From Fusarium oxysporum f. sp. lycopersici 4287 (taxonomy: Eukaryota; Ascomycota; Sordariomycetes; Hypocreales; Nectriaceae): a stretch of DNA of 64,000 nt. The stretch is taken from assembly GCF_000149955.1 (NCBI RefSeq), contig NC_030991.1, positions 2,292,340 to 2,356,339 on the forward strand, in the 5' to 3' direction. The notes beneath the pieces were generated by a model. That model was not told the DNA's origin. It did no database searches and saw only the letters and a program-made list of their open reading frames with translations. How positions within the stretch are numbered: position 1 is the stretch's first letter; every line of letters starts with the position of its first letter. Positions 52,366 through 63,195 of this stretch are shown piece after piece. Both the position numbers and the translations under genes were made by a program.

Positions 52366-54360
52366 CTACGGAACCGCAGAGCCTCTTATAATCCTGTAAT
52401 CCTGTACTCTGTGACGACTTATTGTTGTCTCCTTTTCCCAAGAGTTGTCTTTCTCTGAGCGGCCTTTCCATTTTACCAGGTACTCGACCTGCCTTCGTCT
52501 CGTCCTTTTACTCAGTAGCTCTACCCCCTTATGATTTCCTCCATCGTCAGAAACCCTTTTGTCAAACTGGTTGACCTAATCAATGCTAATATCCTTTCTC
52601 TTCTCCCACGCATTTGCGTCGTCTAGAAAGCCTTGCCATTTCATAAGATGCAGAATCAGCCTTCCTTGCTTCCACTTAACCAATAATTGATCCACTTCCC
52701 ACATAACTCCACCGGGGTCTAATGCTGTAGGTTGGCCAATCTCACTAGCTGAGACCCTGTTCTGGCGCGATGAAGACGCATATCCATCTTTAGTCCTCAG
52801 ATCTTCCTCGCAGTTCTGGTCAATGTAAAGCTGTGGATCGACGATATCTGAGTTCTCTGAGGTCGACAGAATGAATTGAAGCCTTTTACTTGCTTCGTAT
52901 GCATTGCCGAAGTTATCGTCGTTGCTTTCGTCAAGTTGAGCTCTTGATGTGTCCGCTTTGACAATCGAGGCAGGCTGCAGGAGGCCTGATGCCTCGTTGG
53001 AACTAAGATGCTTAGAGTCGGCCATGTCGTCAATGCTATAAGGAGATAGCAGAGAAGGGTATGAAGTACCGCCCCTTTGAGGAACTGATTCAATCCCAGT
53101 GGAAGATGATGTAGCCAAATCATGTGTTCCTGACAAGGCTGTGACGTCTTGAGGTGGTTGTTGGCCTGCCTCTTTGTCTTGACCAGAACTGATCGCCGGG
53201 TTACTCCGCAAGTGAGGATGTAGACTTTTATCATTCCCTTGAGTTGATGAGAGCATGTAGGGAAAGCTGGTTGAAGACGGCGAGGATTGGACATCTGAGC
53301 GAGACCCCCCGTCATTTTCATGCCCGATCTTCTCATTCTCGGTAAGTTCCGATAAAGACGAAAAATCGTCCTTCACGAGACCGCCACTTATTGGTAGACT
53401 CTCAGATGACACCCAATTAACAAACGTAAGGTGACTGCAACTTCCGTAGAGTACCGGCTTCACCTGTCTGTCAATTGAGGATTGGGCACAGTGTCGCTCG
53501 AAGGGCGAGGACATCGTGTCACCGCTTAGGCCGTCTTCATCGAGTGTTTTGTGCTTCTTTATGGGCTTCCCAGAAGTGCTATGAATGTCCGCTAAGTGTA
53601 GCCACAGATCCTCAGGGGACGTTGATACTACCGGACATTCTGGGTGCGGACACTGTAACTGAGAGTGGTTAAACTGAGATTTGATGAAGGCCGAAACACA
53701 AACGGAAGCATGTCGCTGCCGACCGCTTTGGTCCCAGAATTGTTGTAAGCGATGGTTTGCGGAATACTCATGGCTTCCCAGATGAACATGGCAATAGCCA
53801 GGACAAGCAATTGCGTTACGTGAAATAATCGGATCACATGGAAATGGCGACTGTTGGTTTGCGATGTGATCTTGGCAGTGCATAGTCCATTCCGATTCGC
53901 CCTTCACCCAGCGATTGCAAACAGAACAGAATTGGACAAAGGGACTTTGCTTGCTGTGATGTTCTTCCCAGCAATGGAAGGCATGCTTCCATCTTGCCAG
54001 ATTTCGAAGCGGAATACTAGAATGATAGGAAAACTGTGTAAGTTTTCAAGATTTTCAGTCACGCGCTAGTGGTAGGGATTTGTTACCTTTCCATGTCCTG
54101 CGCACAGCCGAGGACTGCACAAATACCGTCTACTGGACGTAGCATGATCTGATATGCGATATGACAGGGACTCTTCCCTAGAAAGATGAGATCTTGTAGC
54201 GCGGAGCGCCCCTCAGGGTTTCATAAAGGCGCTGTTGAGACAGGGTTTGAGAAAGACGGGTGCGTTCCGGTAAGAAGTGCATGGTACGAGCAGTATTCCA
54301 AGACTTGCTTTTTCTGTATCTCCCGTAGCTTGGCGGCCACCAATTGCCTTCTGTTGGTAA
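52366..54360 (-). pseudogene. zinc-finger plus tandem-chromodomain gene, like the tail of DUF3435 recombinases, with in-frame stops
   Basis: The 5' piece (54087-54360) encodes QLVAAKLREIQKKQVLEY..., similar to the region after the DUF3435 tyrosine-recombinase core; a TGA follows VSTAPL. It joins via a 70-nt intron (54017-54086, in phase) to IPLRNLARWKHAFHCWEEHH. Zinc-finger-like motifs follow: FCSVCNRWV with HCQDH, and CPHPECP with LWLHLADIH. A Ser-rich linker leads to a chromodomain (WEVDQLLVKWKQGRLILHLM). TAG at 52576-52578 ends the long frame, but the same frame continues 69 codons with a second chromodomain (RRRQVEYLVKWKGRSEKDNS), stopping at 52366. The recombinase core itself was not found upstream. 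Domain calls are from motif recognition; the DUF3435 link is the least certain. Confidence 0.65.
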
Positions 54361-55468
54361 CACATCTGTATCTAGGGACATTCATTATTTCTTCCAATCA
54401 TTGTTCTCACCATTGACCCACCCAAATCATTGTGACCATCATGATATCAGTATGTGATTACAAATGCGGACGAAACCATCTATACGAGTAGTAAATGCAG
54501 TTACACTGTGTTCCTTCTGATTGCCAAGCGTCACAATGCAGGATTGGCTTGTCGGTTGCGTGTTCTTGCAGCTACTGTAGTGTTACCAGGCCAACATAAG
54601 CTGCCGGGCGTAATAAATTGTATTATATTGTAGTGTTACTTGGTACCCCAATTTATACTCCTCGTACCTGAATCGGCGGGAATAGAGCAAACAACCCTCA
54701 ATTACGGCTGTTAGCCGCCAATGACTCAATATTATAACTCTGGCGCTTTAAGGCCTCCGTGAAGGGCCTTCAACGTTTTGTCGGAACAGGCTGGCTTTCT
54801 TCTAAATCTTAATTCCACACCTCTCGATTATCTCTCGACAACAACTCTCTGGCGGCCAATACCGTTTGCCACATGACATGGCAACTCGTCAGACACATGG
54901 ACTGGATGTAACGAAAACACCGATAAATAACACTATTGCGTAATGATGACGTTGGATGCAGAAATCCACCAGTCGCCACAAAAGTATGTACAGTACACCA
55001 CGGTTCGCTTTGCATTTTCGTTTTTATCTAAGCGGCAAAATCATTTAGTTATGCCTACTACATAACGGTTACAAATTGAAGTAACCTAATGTACAACATC
55101 CATCGTATTTTCAATCTATCACTCCTATTCTACTGCAAAATGGGGCAGCAGAATCTGGTGTTGCACCTAAAGTTATTTTCTGTTCTTCTCCGTCTCGGCG
55201 AGCTTGCCTCCGCTATGATCGTCCTAGGGATTCTCTCACGTTTTGTTTACCTTATCGGCATCGCATAGGCGAATATCGATGGACGTATCATCTATGGCAT
55301 CGTCGTCACGTGTCTCGGTATTATCTACTCCGTCTTTTTCTGTACGCCATTTAGGGAACATGTTCTTGGGCTTTCCCTTTGACTTCGTATTGTTTGTGAT
55401 GTGGCTCGTGGTATACTGCTTGTTTCAAACGGCATGGTGCTCCCCCCCTAGCTAAGATCACCTACTAA
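54361..55468. other. region without recognised genes
   Basis: Expected position of a DUF3435 core if the preceding gene were complete, but no such sequence was seen on either strand. The area 54590-54620 includes GGGCGTAATA, shared with the LINE flank. Confidence 0.4.
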
Positions 55469-56046
55469 TCATCCACAACATTCAATTTTCATAGGGAACG
55501 GGTAGTCACACTTGCTTTGCGCGTTGGTATAACAACTATTAGGGCTACCGGTACTATTGGGGTCGTTTCGTCGGGCCCGTTGTAAGCAGAGGTTCAACTC
55601 AAACAAACCAAGAATTGAGTCATCGAATTGCCAAAGGGTTCGTAGAAAGCCACTGGACGTAGAGAAGATGAACTTTACCATTGTGAAGTTCTGCATATAG
55701 AGACTTCCCACAAGCCAGTTACCCCCAGAAAGGGCCACTAAGGTACGTTGTAGCCTGGAGAATACCGCCCAGATGGCCGTCCGTGGAACCCATGGGTTCG
55801 ATTATCGAAAGCGGCAATGGCACCAGCCCCATTCATAATGGCTCTATAACCTCCGCCCGAGATGGCAATACCGATTCGTGGCAACGCGCTGCCATTCCTC
55901 ACGATGCCATTCGCATACGCGTTAGTGTCTATATCGCCAATCTTGGCTCGGGTAAGGACGTCCTTTAACGCTGAGATGGTGTTATTGCCACGAAGCTCTA
56001 GCCATGCTGTTTCATCAGTTAGCAATGTCGTTGCCTGCGATTCCAT
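55469..56046 (-). pseudogene. phospholipase B (lysophospholipase) N-terminal pseudogene
   Basis: Matches the catalytic N-terminal half of fungal secreted phospholipase B. LPRIGIAISGGGYRAIMNGA holds the oxyanion-hole GGGxR motif and LSGGNWLVGSLYMQNF the nucleophile region (G-x-S-G-G type). Two frameshifts lie between them: near 55790 (GHLGG should continue after AAFDNRT) and near 55742. The second piece ends at 55469 without the rest of the enzyme (about 600 aa in the family). A signal peptide is not visible upstream of 56046. Confidence 0.8.
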
Positions 56047-57170
56047 CCTGTACTACGAAGTCACGTGTTCAGTTGAGGTTCACTCTTGATTGTGGAGTAT
56101 TAACTTACTGGCAGGCGAGGCCATTAGCACTGCCAGTTGGATCAATTGACCGCAAGACAACATTACGCACTGCTGAAGAGGAGCCTAGCACACTTCGATT
56201 TCCGCTAACTTCTTGTATTCAGTGGGCAATGTTAAGGGCAACATTAGATTTGACAAGACAAACAAAACGATGATAGCGTTGGACGGTGAGTAGCCCTCAG
56301 TCCTCCTCATGGCTGAAATGATATTTGGGTCCTATGCATGCTACCAAAGCCAAGGTTCGTCGTCCCCCAACGACGTTTTGTCATAGTTACGCATTTGTCT
56401 CTAGGCTTGCCATGCACACTGTTTTAGGCTTGATACTACATACACCATTTCAATACCCGAGAAGGCTCATTTTCCAATCAAGTTGGGGCCGTCAGACCAA
56501 GCCATCTGAACTAACCAAATGTGGGTAATATGCTAGAGTTCCAGTGGATTCATTCAGCCAACAACAAACACCTCGTATCATACCGTATCACATGTAAATT
56601 TTCAGCTGCCGCACAAGGACAAAGGGAATGCTAACGGTGGTAAAGCCACCTACTGGAGCTTCAGCACACTCCAAGAACACCATCTGGCCTTGAATCTGCC
56701 TTTTGACCTGGTTCTTTTAGAGTTATTAAAGACTCGCAGGTGCCACCCTATTGCCGAAAGCGGTCAAGTCACCGCATACAAAGACATTGACAGCATGACT
56801 GACCCGACCGCCCAAAATATTGACTGGGATCTCAGGGTTGCACGAGAGGAGTCAAATTTGTTTACCGCAACATATGGAGCCGGGGCACAGGGCGTGCTGA
56901 GCTAAGGCAGTCTATCTCCACATTAATTACAAAATGTTATTGTCTGCGAAAAGATTCGGCATTCGCGACACGAAATTAGACTTCCCCCCTCGACACGCAA
57001 TTCCTGCAAACGCGTCAATAGACCACCACACACTATCCAGCATATCATCGGCACAGTCTCAGGACCAGAAGTCAGAAAAGAATGTAACCAAGATTTAACG
57101 TTGTAGGCCCTATGAGGCGTATCCTCCCAAGCGGGGACAAAATCATTCATTCATTCATTCTACCTCGCAG
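56047..57170. other. region without recognised genes
   Basis: Short frames only, for example 56690-56905 plus (71 codons, no similarity). A CATT tetranucleotide run lies at about 57145-57160. Confidence 0.45.
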
Positions 57171-59991
57171 CTAGGATAGGATAGGACCTTCCCCCGAGAA
57201 CTGAAACAGTAAAACCCATCCAGAGCTACAGCCGAGGGCGATACTTGTTGCGATCGCTGATTTTACTGGACGATATTCAAACGGGAGCCAGAGCAGGTTT
57301 CGACCTCGATACGTGATCCATTTGCGGTCGGCGCTGATCCCGTAGCCTTGGCATTGGCATGGGTGAGGTTGTAGACTGGATGCAGGCGCAGTGGCAAACG
57401 AAGATGGGTGCGAGATCAGGTTGAGGTTAAACATGAGATTATCGGTAAGAAGATGTGTACCAGTTTTGTCGAAGCGGATAGTGTCGGCGACACTGCCTAT
57501 AACGAGCGTCGCAAGGCATTGTACAGTCGTGGCATCCCATATCTTGGCGATCCTGTCGATTGACGCCGATGCAAGGCGCTGGCCATCCGGTGAGAAGACC
57601 ACCGAGTTAACACAGCCGTGATGGCCTTCGAGCGTTGCCGTACACTCGCCAGTCGTGGCATCCCATATCTTGACAGTCCTGTCGCGTGATGCTGATGCGA
57701 GACGCTGGCCGTCGAGTGAGAACGCCACTGAGCAAACCTCATCATCATGGCCCCTGAGCGTCGCCATACAGTGGCCAGTCGTGGCATCCCATATCTTGAC
57801 GGTCGTGTCGTGTGATGCCGATGCAAGACGCTGGCCATCCAGTGAGAAGACCACCGAGTGAACCCCACCTCCATGGCCTTCGAGCGTCGCCGTACAGTGT
57901 CCGGTCCCGATATCCCACATCTTAACGGTCCCCTCGCGTGACGCTGATGCAAGGCGCTGGCCATCCGGTGAGAAGACCACCCAGTTAACCCCACCGTCAT
58001 GGCCTTCAAGCGTCTCTAGACATGCATCCCAATTCTCAGCTATGGTCGGTTTAGCTAGAATCCAGCTTGGCTCTTCCTCTTTGAACAATCTTCTCGTTAC
58101 GCTACGCCGAGGGCTGAATGTAAGCGCGGACACATATGCCTGAAGGGGCGCATTCCTTATCGCCCGTCCATGTGCTAGGATAAATCGCCGTGCATCCCGT
58201 ACGAAATCAAACAAGCGGGTTCCCTCTGACCCATTCTAGTAGAAATATAATCAGCATATTGGCTCTATATAACCACAAACATCAAACTACCTACCAGCAA
58301 CGTCTCGAGCTTCGTCATCGCAACCACACCTTTTGGTATTCTTCCGAGAAGGCTGAGCGCTTCCAGCCAGTAGAGATACTTCTTACTAAGAAACTGATGG
58401 ACTGTGCCATCGTCTTGTAGGTCGTCGATAGGCATCAAAGTTCTATCCGAGACGGCAGCGCTTAGGTGGTCAACCCAGTAGAAGCACGAGTATCGCGCCG
58501 AGGCCAACGGGTTGGGATCAGGCTGGCGGACATCATCTATAGAGATGCCGGGATGGTGTAGATCGTACATGTCGCGCCGCAGGGACCTGGACATCACCAG
58601 CAGCGACCTCGAGAAGATGGTATGGTGCTGGTCCGTGGTGCCAGAAGGTACGATCTGGTTGGATGCCTTGTCAAGCAGGTATTCCTTCGCCGATTGATGC
58701 ACAAAGTAAATGACACCTTTTCGAAGAGTCAAGAAAGAGCCACAGGATCCGATGGTCTCTTTCAACTCATCCTGGTCGAATTCCTCGAGCGACTCAACAA
58801 GAGATATCAGCTCCTTCAAGGTGACGGGGCTGTATACGACCGACACAATAGCTAAGATCTGCTTGCACAGGCCCGCATCATCTGAGTTGATAATATGTTC
58901 CATCATTCGCTCATAAAGTTGATCAAGTCCTGCTGGGAATGACGTTAACTTCGTAAGCATATGCTGTCTTGGGACCCTAGGATCCGCAAGTTCTTTGCAG
59001 ACTAAAGCTACCCAGAGAAAAGTGCCATTGGCATGAGACATCAAGTAGTGTTGGACAGCGTAGCGTATCTTGTCGTCGTAATTCTCTTCACATATCAATT
59101 GATCCACTTTGTGTCGGATGTACACGTCAACTGCTTCGCAAATGGTGCTCCCAATGTCCTCAAGACACAGCTTGGCTGTGTGTGTTGCATTTCTGAGCCT
59201 CGGCCCAATGTCTGGGCAGTGGTTGCGGCTGGATACAATCCACTTGATATGGGAAGGCGACTTGAAAATAAAGTCAAGAAGCTCTGAGTGCTTCGTTTTG
59301 CACTCGTCAAGGGCATCGATGATCAAGACCACATCCTCCAGAGCTGGATCGTTCAGCATGTCCATGAATATATCGGTCAGAGGCGCCCAGGCATTGATGC
59401 TCTCAAAACGTTTCTCCTCTTGGGTATCGTACTTCGTCCGTACGTAGGAAATGAGTGATGGTTGCTGGATGATGAGAAGGTAGATGAGGCCGCGCAGCAC
59501 GCCCGTGGCACTGCTCAATTGAGCCTCTGTAGCCTGACAGAAGAAATAAGACAGTCGTTTCGCAGACTCTTTCTCTAGCTCATCTATGATGCCGCAGAGG
59601 AGCATTGTCTTGCCTTTGCCGGGGTCGCCTTTGATCCAGAGCAGCCGGCTTTGCGGGTCGTCACGAAATCGTTGAAAGCGGTCGTTCTTGAGAATCCAGC
59701 AGTAGGAGCCCTTGAGCAGGCCGCCCTTTGTCTCCAGGATTCGCTGCTTGTCGTCGCGGGGGTCAGTCACGTATAGATGCTTCAGACATCGCATGTTCTT
59801 GACGCCTGGGAACTTTGTCTTAGCAAACCATTCTAACAGCTGAGTACATCTAATAGAAGGGCCAACAAGTTAAGATGCCACTTGCCTTGGTCGGGCGGTC
59901 CGCCGAAGTCGATAATCTGATGGTCAACAGTCAAGGTGCTAGCGACAACCCCTGCGTTTCCGGACAAGGTTATATCCTTTTCATTCGCCAT
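57171..59991 (-). CDS. NACHT-WD40 NLR (HET-E/HNWD-like), three exons, about 902 aa
   Basis: Intracellular STAND receptor of the kind controlling fungal heterokaryon incompatibility and innate-type cell death. Exon 1 (59886-59991) encodes a 35-residue leader ITLSGNAGVVASTLTVDHQ. Exon 2 (58295-59832) encodes the NACHT NTPase: LLWIKGDPGKGKTMLL (Walker A, about residue 107), VVLIIDALDECK (Walker B), GTFLWVALVCKEL, and a helical arm. Exon 3 (57171-58235) has four WD40 repeats, then a diverged C-terminal part. The second intron (58236-58294) is canonical. The first is best read as GC-AG (AAG|GCAAGT, 59833-59885); a 32-nt GT-AG alternative also keeps frame. No stops or shifts. The WD repeats are unusually alike, as in HNWD allorecognition genes. 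Confidence 0.85.
57510..58020 (-). repeat. tandem WD40-coding repeats, four units of 126 bp
   Basis: Four consecutive 42-codon units share cores such as FSPDGQRLASAS and KIWDATTG, with variation concentrated at the residues after TLEGH (DGGVNW, GGGVHS, DDEVCS, HHGCVNS) and after LASAS (REGTVKM, HDTTVKI, RDRTVKI, IDRIAKI). Confidence 0.9.
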
Positions 59992-60599
59992 TATAAAGAC
60001 GCGAAATAAAAGTATTATGGACGAGCCAAAGGCAACGGACTGGTACACAGGGTGGAAAGAGGCAATCGGCCGGGAAGACTCCTAGAGACTCGGATCAGAG
60101 GATGGGCGACTTTCAGACTGGCTCCAAGACCAACCAAAGGTGCAGTAAAAGCGCGTCAACCCTGAACAAAAATGAGAAACCTGGGCTCTTCAATCGAGGG
60201 GGGTGCCAAAACATCACGGACTGGTCTCGCTTTGACACAACCATACGGGACCAAGCGCTGGGAAGCTGTATATAAATAAACGTCAAAGCATGACCAACAG
60301 GCTACATGGCCGTAACAATTCCTGCACTATTAAGAGAAAGATATTCCGTTAGCCGGCTAGACACGCGAAGATGGAGCTAAAGGAAGATTGGAGGGGCAGC
60401 TGGTTATATTTCGTCATAATAAAGTGGCCTGTCAGCCACCATGACAACCCACCCACCGGGACATAGCTGCTGAGCAAGAACGCAGCATCCGAATACGAAT
60501 TGAGCTGCATCGGGATGAGGGCGAGTATCCCTTTGAGCGGCACAGCCCTCCAACGAGGCCACGACAAGGGTATGGGCCAATCAAAATGACTGAAACTAG
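59992..60599. promoter_or_regulatory. upstream region of the NLR gene
   Basis: Presumed NLR promoter. TATAAA on the minus strand (about 60270, plus-strand TTTATATA) is a possible TATA box. No gene recognised. Confidence 0.35.
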
Positions 60600-61560
60600 T
60601 AGTACTTCTCCGCACATACTAACTTATATGGTGATAGAAGTCCCAGCAGTTCTGATTGTTACAAATCACTACCTCGCACACTTTGTAGGCGTATCGGGTG
60701 TGCTTCCGTTACTTGCTTTGTGCATTTCCCGTTATCGGCTGCAGATAGCTTCCTTTGGCATTCCTCTTCTTACAAGGTTGACGCTGCCCCTGCTTGAGGC
60801 CTTTGCAAGTTAGGCAAGCCGATTTGATGCCCCTGTGGAAATGATTGACATCTCTTTGTATGTGTTTTTGCCGTGTTTTCAGATCGTCAATGTCCTCTTC
60901 CTTCCCTGTACGATTTCTCTTCCTTGCCTGACCTTCCTGTTCATATGTGATACAAATCGCATCGTAGATGCATTTCTTGTAGTCTTTGAGAGTTATATAG
61001 GGCTTCCAGTTAGGGCACGGCGTTGTAAGCTGTAAAATGAAGCTATTCACAAGGGCTACTTCAAGAAGGAAACCCCAAAGAAGCGCCTGCCAAGGGCCAC
61101 GCCGAAAATACTGCTTATAGCTGATATATGCCCTTAACTAGTCGCCTCGGTCAACGTGATTCATCTGACAGTTATAAATAGCGGCAACCATTGGTATTGG
61201 GATGATTTTGAAGGCATCACCACCAAAGATTTGCTATATAGCTTGTAATTACATGCACTTATTAGCTGGCTTTCTTTCCTTTTCTGTACATTCCTTATTA
61301 GCACCGGTATGGATAGTTAAAAGGAAGAGCATAAGCCTATTATCTCTCTATAAATTACGAGACCTAGGAAACCGGGAACAAGATAAGTTATAAGACAAAC
61401 ATAAATAAATACATCTAAGGCACGTACAAGGCCGTCCACTGTAAGAATAGCTCTTACCTCGTTATACTGAAGGGTAGAAATAGGCATAAAAAGCTGGAAG
61501 ATTTCAAGTGGTTCCTGGGGCAGAGGGTTGATATGAAAATCACGATATTCTATGTTAAGG
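60600..61560 (-). pseudogene. piggyBac-like (DDE_Tnp_1_7) transposase remnant
   Basis: Minus-strand pieces match the C-terminal part of fungal piggyBac-type transposases. In order: NCQMNHVDRGD, then TAG at about 61137-61139 where the family has Gln, then LRAYISYKQYFRRGPWQALL and LEVALVNSFILQL. Further on come SACLTCKGLKQGQ and, after a TAA, YKVCEVVICNNQNCWDFYHH, the Cys-rich C-terminal zinc-finger region. The part upstream of 61150 is AT-rich, and only faint similarity remains. The catalytic Asp positions are not preserved in readable form. CAG-to-TAG and the AT bias suggest RIP. Confidence 0.7.
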
Positions 61561-62613
61561 CACGAAGTTGTGGCCGGCTTCTTCCGCCGGGGAAACTGGC
61601 ACTCCGATGGGATCTTCAGCCCCTCGCTGAGAGTGTGTGGAAGCTATAGTTATCGAAGTAATAGCTATCTTGTGTTTGATGGAATTACTTGGGAAGTCAT
61701 AGTTTTAATAAATAATGATTTGTATGTGATTTGCTAGTAAATGCTTCCTTGAACGAACCTCTCGTACCCCGCTTGTACTAGCTGTATTATCTATGGGATG
61801 TGGGGCGAGTGACTTGTTGGCGCCTTGTATCATTTACAAATATATCGAAAGATTTCTTTCGAGTTCAACAGCTCCGCAATTGTGCCTTTATGGATTTTTA
61901 TGTCGGTCTCTTAGCCTGTCTCTGTCATAAGACCAAACGCCTGACGAGATTAATCTGTATCAGAATGTCTGAGATTTTGGTTGTGGTTTTCAATTGCGAT
62001 GGTGCTCATAAACCCAAGCCAAAACTCAGTGATTTGTGGCTACACTTCGGATTTACCGAGGTAAATGATGCTATTGAACACCGTGCGATGAGCTGATACG
62101 AGGCGAGTGATTGCTATTGGGAGGAGCGAAGCACAATCTGATGTTATAATTATTCCGTCTTACCGCATTAAGAAAGTTCATAATCATTCACAAAAACACG
62201 AATCATATTCTCTCCCAGCATACTATCGATGATTTGCATGCGATGATGAGGAATAATAATGGATAATTAGGCTTTTATATTCATTATGACGTGGTTGTGA
62301 TTCACCTGATCATATGATCGTGGCTGATGCATGATGCACTTGGAGCGGATATAAGCTTTCAAAACAACAGTATCACCTTTCTCGTGGTAGTTAGAGTCAT
62401 ATTAAGCTTCCTGTGATGATGAGCATCACACCCCCAATTTTATATCTCTCTATTAACGCGATCGGTTCATTTTTGATCGAGCTTTATTTCCATGTCATCA
62501 TCGATCCAGGGGAAAGGAATGCTGTGGCCTGCATCTCTATTCCGTTCAGATCTCTCAGCCTTCTCCGGTCTCTCGGTATATCCATATCTTTAACCTCCCA
62601 CGTTCCAGAGAAA
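61561..62613. other. AT-rich intergenic region
   Basis: No gene recognised. Frames such as 61800-62096 (98 codons) lack known motifs. The open frame of the next gene extends upstream to 62413, but I do not regard that part as coding. Confidence 0.45.
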
Positions 62614-63195
62614 ATGCATACCAAAGTGATTGCACAGGACGAAGAGGACCAGTATTACCGCTCCATTTTGCGGGAAGGGATCAAAACCGGCGTTTCTGGC
62701 CTCGCATTCGGCATTGCATTGGCAACAGGTCTACATCGTTTCTATTCCCCGTTCAGACAATTACCCCTCTACGTCAAGAGCACCACTTGCATCTACCCCG
62801 GAATGCTCACTATCAGCATTGGCGCAAACCGAGCATCTCATGCCTTTCAATCATACCTGCACCCTGAACTGAGGAGATACGAAGACGAGGCCGAACAGCA
62901 GGTCAAAAGAATTTATGCTGAAGAGTCTCCGGGACAGCGAGCAAAAGATTGGCTGTATGATCATCGATTTCAAGTTCTTGGAGGAACATGGGCTATCACG
63001 ATGGCGGTCGCTCTCACGAATATGAGACGGGACCATTCAACCAGGGGCGCCAGGAAACTTGTCCAGGCTCGAGTTGTTGCACAGGCGTCGACGCTGGCTG
63101 CTCTTTTACTAACAGCGGTCCTCGAAGCTAAAGATAGGAAAGAAGGCAGAGGGAAATACCAGAAGGTGATCGTAGTCAACCGTCGCAAAGAGTAA
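62614..63195 (+). CDS. Rcf2/HIG1-domain mitochondrial protein, 193 aa
   Basis: Resembles Rcf2, an inner-membrane protein that associates with cytochrome bc1-oxidase supercomplexes. The N-terminal half begins MHTKVIAQDEEDQYYRSILR and includes a hydrophobic helix pair around GIKTGVSGLAFGIALATG. The HIG1 domain in the C-terminal half is recognised by ERAKDW-like GQRAKDWLYDHRFQVLGGTW, then ITMAVALTNM and KLVQARVVAQASTLAALLL, which is the conserved QAR-x-x-AQ signature between two membrane helices. Start at 62614 is chosen because the family N-terminus begins there; an in-frame Met at 62413 would add a hydrophobic, non-conserved extension. Length is near the family norm (about 200 aa). Single exon, intact. 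I infer a duplicate. Confidence 0.8.
   Translation: MHTKVIAQDEEDQYYRSILREGIKTGVSGLAFGIALATGLHRFYSPFRQLPLYVKSTTCIYPGMLTISIGANRASHAFQSYLHPELRRYEDEAEQQVKRIYAEESPGQRAKDWLYDHRFQVLGGTWAITMAVALTNMRRDHSTRGARKLVQARVVAQASTLAALLLTAVLEAKDRKEGRGKYQKVIVVNRRKE

Noticed and set aside
57497..58009. Long open frame overlapping the WD40 repeats in another frame
   Set aside because: It is a shadow of the tandem repeats; the WD40 frame explains the region.
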